A program made the position numbers and the translations under genes. 64,000 bases of DNA from Burkholderia seminalis DSM 23518 (GTDB taxonomy: Bacteria; Pseudomonadota; Gammaproteobacteria; Burkholderiales; Burkholderiaceae). The DNA lies in NCBI RefSeq assembly GCF_902832885.1, contig NZ_CADFDK010000006.1, forward strand, positions 372,001-436,000, written 5' to 3'. Below the pieces are notes generated by a model, which worked only from the letters and a program-made list of their open reading frames with translations, had not been told where the DNA came from and did no database searches. This document shows positions 62,041 through 64,000 of this stretch, piece after piece. Position 1 is the first letter of the stretch. The number at the start of each line of letters is the position of its first letter.

Positions 62041-63414
62041 TCAATGACGCAACATATAGGTTTCGTATTCGAGGCGGCCGAACTTGCGGTCGAGCAGCAG
62101 GACCGCCGCGACATCGAGAACGAGCAGCGCAAGCGCGAAGCCATAGCCGTATGCATCCGGCGTCATCCATAGCGTGATGCCGGTCAGCACGCCGTTGAGC
62201 GCGACGAACGCCGTCGACAGCGCCACGACCAGCCGGCGCGCGTCGAGATAGAAGAATACGTTCAGCAAACCCAGCAGCAGCACCTGCAGACTCGCGGCGA
62301 TCACGTCGACGAGCAGAAGCGGAAGGTACAGCGTCGAGATATGCAGGGCCGCCAGCAACCAGTGACCGAATGCGACGATCAGCACCAACACGGCGGCCTG
62401 CACCTTGATGATTTCATACAGCCCGGCGCGCACGCTGCCGACCATCATGTCGCGCATGTCGTTGATGTGCCGCAGCGTCGCACCGCTGCGCACGGCTTCG
62501 TAGAACGCATCGTAATACTCGACGAAGTCCGCCTCGATGCGTACCAGGAACGTCGCCATCCCGGGCATCACGCAGACGTACGCAATGAACACGGGTATGT
62601 CGTAGATCACCGATGCACGCAACGGCCCGATCACCTGCGCACCCGTGCCCGGTGCATACCAGAACATGAACTTGTCGAGCCATACGCCGAGATTGAACAG
62701 CAGTCCGACAAGCGCGAGCGTCGGATACGCGAAGCGCCGGTCGAGCATCTCGAACGAGACGAAGCGATCGCTGCGGTAGTTTCGGTAGATCAACCCCGAA
62801 AGCCCGGTAAGCAAGACGAGATGCCCGGCGACGAAACCGCCGAGCAGGCCGCAAATGCCCTGCCGGTTCAGCATCAGCGCGAACGCGACCGTGCAGCCGT
62901 ATCCGACCAGGAATACCGCAAGAATCTGCCGGTACTGTTTCACGCTGGACAAAAAGATCACCGCGATCCAGATATTGCTGACGATGACGAATCCCGCGAC
63001 CATCAGCAGCCGATACAGCAGCGGCTCGCCGCGAAATCCCGACGCCACCGCGATGAAGCCGGCACATCCCGATGCCGCCGTGGCAATCAGCGCCACACCG
63101 TTATAGTTCGACAGCACGAGATCGTCGCGCTTCTCGAACAGCCGGTCGGAGATGAAGCGCGTGAACGACAATTGCAGCGGCCCGGTCAGAATCAGACTGC
63201 ACGCGATCAGGTAAGTCACCGACACCTGAAACTGGACGATCGCATATTTGGGTATCACGAACGCGACGCTCATCACGCCGATGATCAGAATTCCGAATAT
63301 CGACAGAATCAGCGGCCCGGAGCTGATCAGCCCCGCATACGCGTATGCGCGTGCGACGCCGAAGAGCGTCTGTTGCCGCAGGATCTTGCGCAACTCGAAG
63401 CCGATGCCGGCCAT
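62041..63414 (-). CDS. pelG: Pel exopolysaccharide transporter PelG
   Basis: 457 residues, about twelve membrane helices, starting MAGIGFELRKILRQQTLFGV, the hallmark N-terminus of PelG (MATE/Wzx-like superfamily). PelG moves the Pel polymer across the inner membrane with PelD, PelE and PelF. Its ATG overlaps the pelF stop by four bases. Length and motifs such as LSFTRFISDRLFEKR are normal. Confidence 0.92.
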   Translation of the reverse strand: MAGIGFELRKILRQQTLFGVARAYAYAGLISSGPLILSIFGILIIGVMSVAFVIPKYAIVQFQVSVTYLIACSLILTGPLQLSFTRFISDRLFEKRDDLVLSNYNGVALIATAASGCAGFIAVASGFRGEPLLYRLLMVAGFVIVSNIWIAVIFLSSVKQYRQILAVFLVGYGCTVAFALMLNRQGICGLLGGFVAGHLVLLTGLSGLIYRNYRSDRFVSFEMLDRRFAYPTLALVGLLFNLGVWLDKFMFWYAPGTGAQVIGPLRASVIYDIPVFIAYVCVMPGMATFLVRIEADFVEYYDAFYEAVRSGATLRHINDMRDMMVGSVRAGLYEIIKVQAAVLVLIVAFGHWLLAALHISTLYLPLLLVDVIAASLQVLLLGLLNVFFYLDARRLVVALSTAFVALNGVLTGITLWMTPDAYGYGFALALLVLDVAAVLLLDRKFGRLEYETYMLRH

Positions 63415-64000
63415 CAGCGGCCCTCCTTGCTCGAGCCGGATGCAACCACGCCCGCACCTGCATGGTGCACCGGGCAGCCGGCTTCGAACGGCCGCCCGCG
63501 GCGCATCCGGTCGGGGGCGATCGCGAGCGCATCGTACAACGCCCGATACCGGTCGATCATCTGTGCACGCGTGTAGAAGCGTCGGACGCGGGAGAGGCCG
63601 GCTTGCTGCGCGGCCTGCCAGCGCTGCGCGTCGCCGAGCAGGTCGAGCGCCGCCTGCGCGAACGCGGCCGGATTCGCGATCGGCACGACCGCGCCGGCGG
63701 GCCCGAACGCGCGGTCATCCTCTCCGAGCCCTTCGATCAGTTGCCGGCACGACCCGACGTCCGTGGTAATCGACGGCACGCCGGCCGCGAAGCCTTCGAG
63801 CACGACGAGCGGGAGCGCCTCGCTGATCGAGGTCAGCGCGATCACGTCGACTTTCGGCAAAATGTCGTGCATCCGCTGGAAGCCGAGAAAGCGCACCGTC
63901 GTCGCGAGCCCGAGGCTCTGCGCGAGCGCCCGGCATTCCAGCGCGTACGCGGGATCCTCTTCTTCCGGCCCGACGATCCAGCCTTCGATTTCCGGCATCG
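63414..64000 (-). CDS. pelF: Pel glycosyltransferase PelF, C-terminal part (5' end outside window)
   Basis: About 195 C-terminal residues of a GT4-family glycosyltransferase are visible. The nucleotide-sugar site is ALTSISEALPLVVLEGFAAG (the EX7E motif), preceded by VRFLGFQRMHDILPKVDVI. PelF is the cytosolic Pel polymerase using UDP-GalNAc-type donors. Position directly before pelG with a four-base overlap matches the conserved pelFG order. The upstream pel genes should lie to the right of the window. Confidence 0.9.
   Translation of the reverse strand, partial: MPEIEGWIVGPEEEDPAYALECRALAQSLGLATTVRFLGFQRMHDILPKVDVIALTSISEALPLVVLEGFAAGVPSITTDVGSCRQLIEGLGEDDRAFGPAGAVVPIANPAAFAQAALDLLGDAQRWQAAQQAGLSRVRRFYTRAQMIDRYRALYDALAIAPDRMRRGRPFEAGCPVHHAGAGVVASGSSKEGR

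Overview
The window is high-GC DNA with long, tightly packed genes and strong third-position GC bias. Many genes have a divergently transcribed LysR-type regulator. Gene content (OmpC-type porin, penicillinase-like protein, AmpR/GcvA-type regulator, ddp-type dipeptide operon, pel genes, several chemoreceptors) points to a Burkholderia species, most likely of the B. cepacia complex, and probably to a secondary chromosome. This is inference from gene content; no rRNA or replication gene is present to confirm it. No tRNA, rRNA, CRISPR array or intact insertion sequence was seen.

Left part (1-27 kb). A Tat-exported bicupin oxalate decarboxylase, cut by the left edge, faces an RpiR-family regulator. 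That regulator precedes a D-Ala-D-Ala dipeptidase (ddpX) and a five-gene dipeptide ABC importer, which together form a peptidoglycan-dipeptide salvage operon. Next come a GlsB-type membrane protein, a very short fimbrial-like protein, a class A beta-lactamase homologue that has lost its catalytic Ser/Lys/Ser residues, with its LysR regulator, and a LysM/M23 lipoprotein. After these lie a large secreted lipoprotein behind a LacI-type palindrome, a TSUP permease, an aldo/keto reductase, a porin, an OpgC-like acyltransferase, an esterase, a flavin monooxygenase with its divergent LysR, and an SDR.

Middle part (27-40 kb). One long minus-strand operon runs TonB-dependent receptor, tonB, exbB, exbD, an ABC transporter with fused membrane and ATPase domains, a thioredoxin-fusion protein, tldE/pmbA, tldD and a small unknown gene. 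Upstream on the same strand, but behind a terminator and an Lrp-type regulator, lie an ECF sigma factor and a FecR anti-sigma. The receptor has an N-terminal signalling domain that fits them. The gene set suggests uptake of a peptide-like ligand through a private TonB complex, then transport into, reduction and proteolysis in the cytoplasm. This is the best candidate for an undescribed system here.

Next part (40-51.8 kb). SDR and DJ-1/PfpI genes face a GlxA-type AraC regulator. A LysR gene lies between two Pro-1 tautomerases. Then comes a lower-GC, disturbed region: a diguanylate cyclase, an inverted duplication around an alpha/beta hydrolase (one arm carries a broken copy), a collapsed chemoreceptor gene, a GlsB/YfdX pair and about 0.9 kb without a clear gene.

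Right part (51.8-64 kb). A sensor kinase and a sigma-54 response regulator sit beside three matching sigma-54 promoters, each with the same 18-bp dyad about 50 bp upstream. The promoters lead to a chemoreceptor-CheW-unknown operon, a small DUF1488-like gene, and a paralogue of the unknown gene. Between the last two lies a second chemoreceptor, frameshifted in a run of seven C. The window ends with the 3' part of a Pel polysaccharide cluster: pelF (partial), pelG and a stand-alone polygalactosaminidase-like hydrolase.
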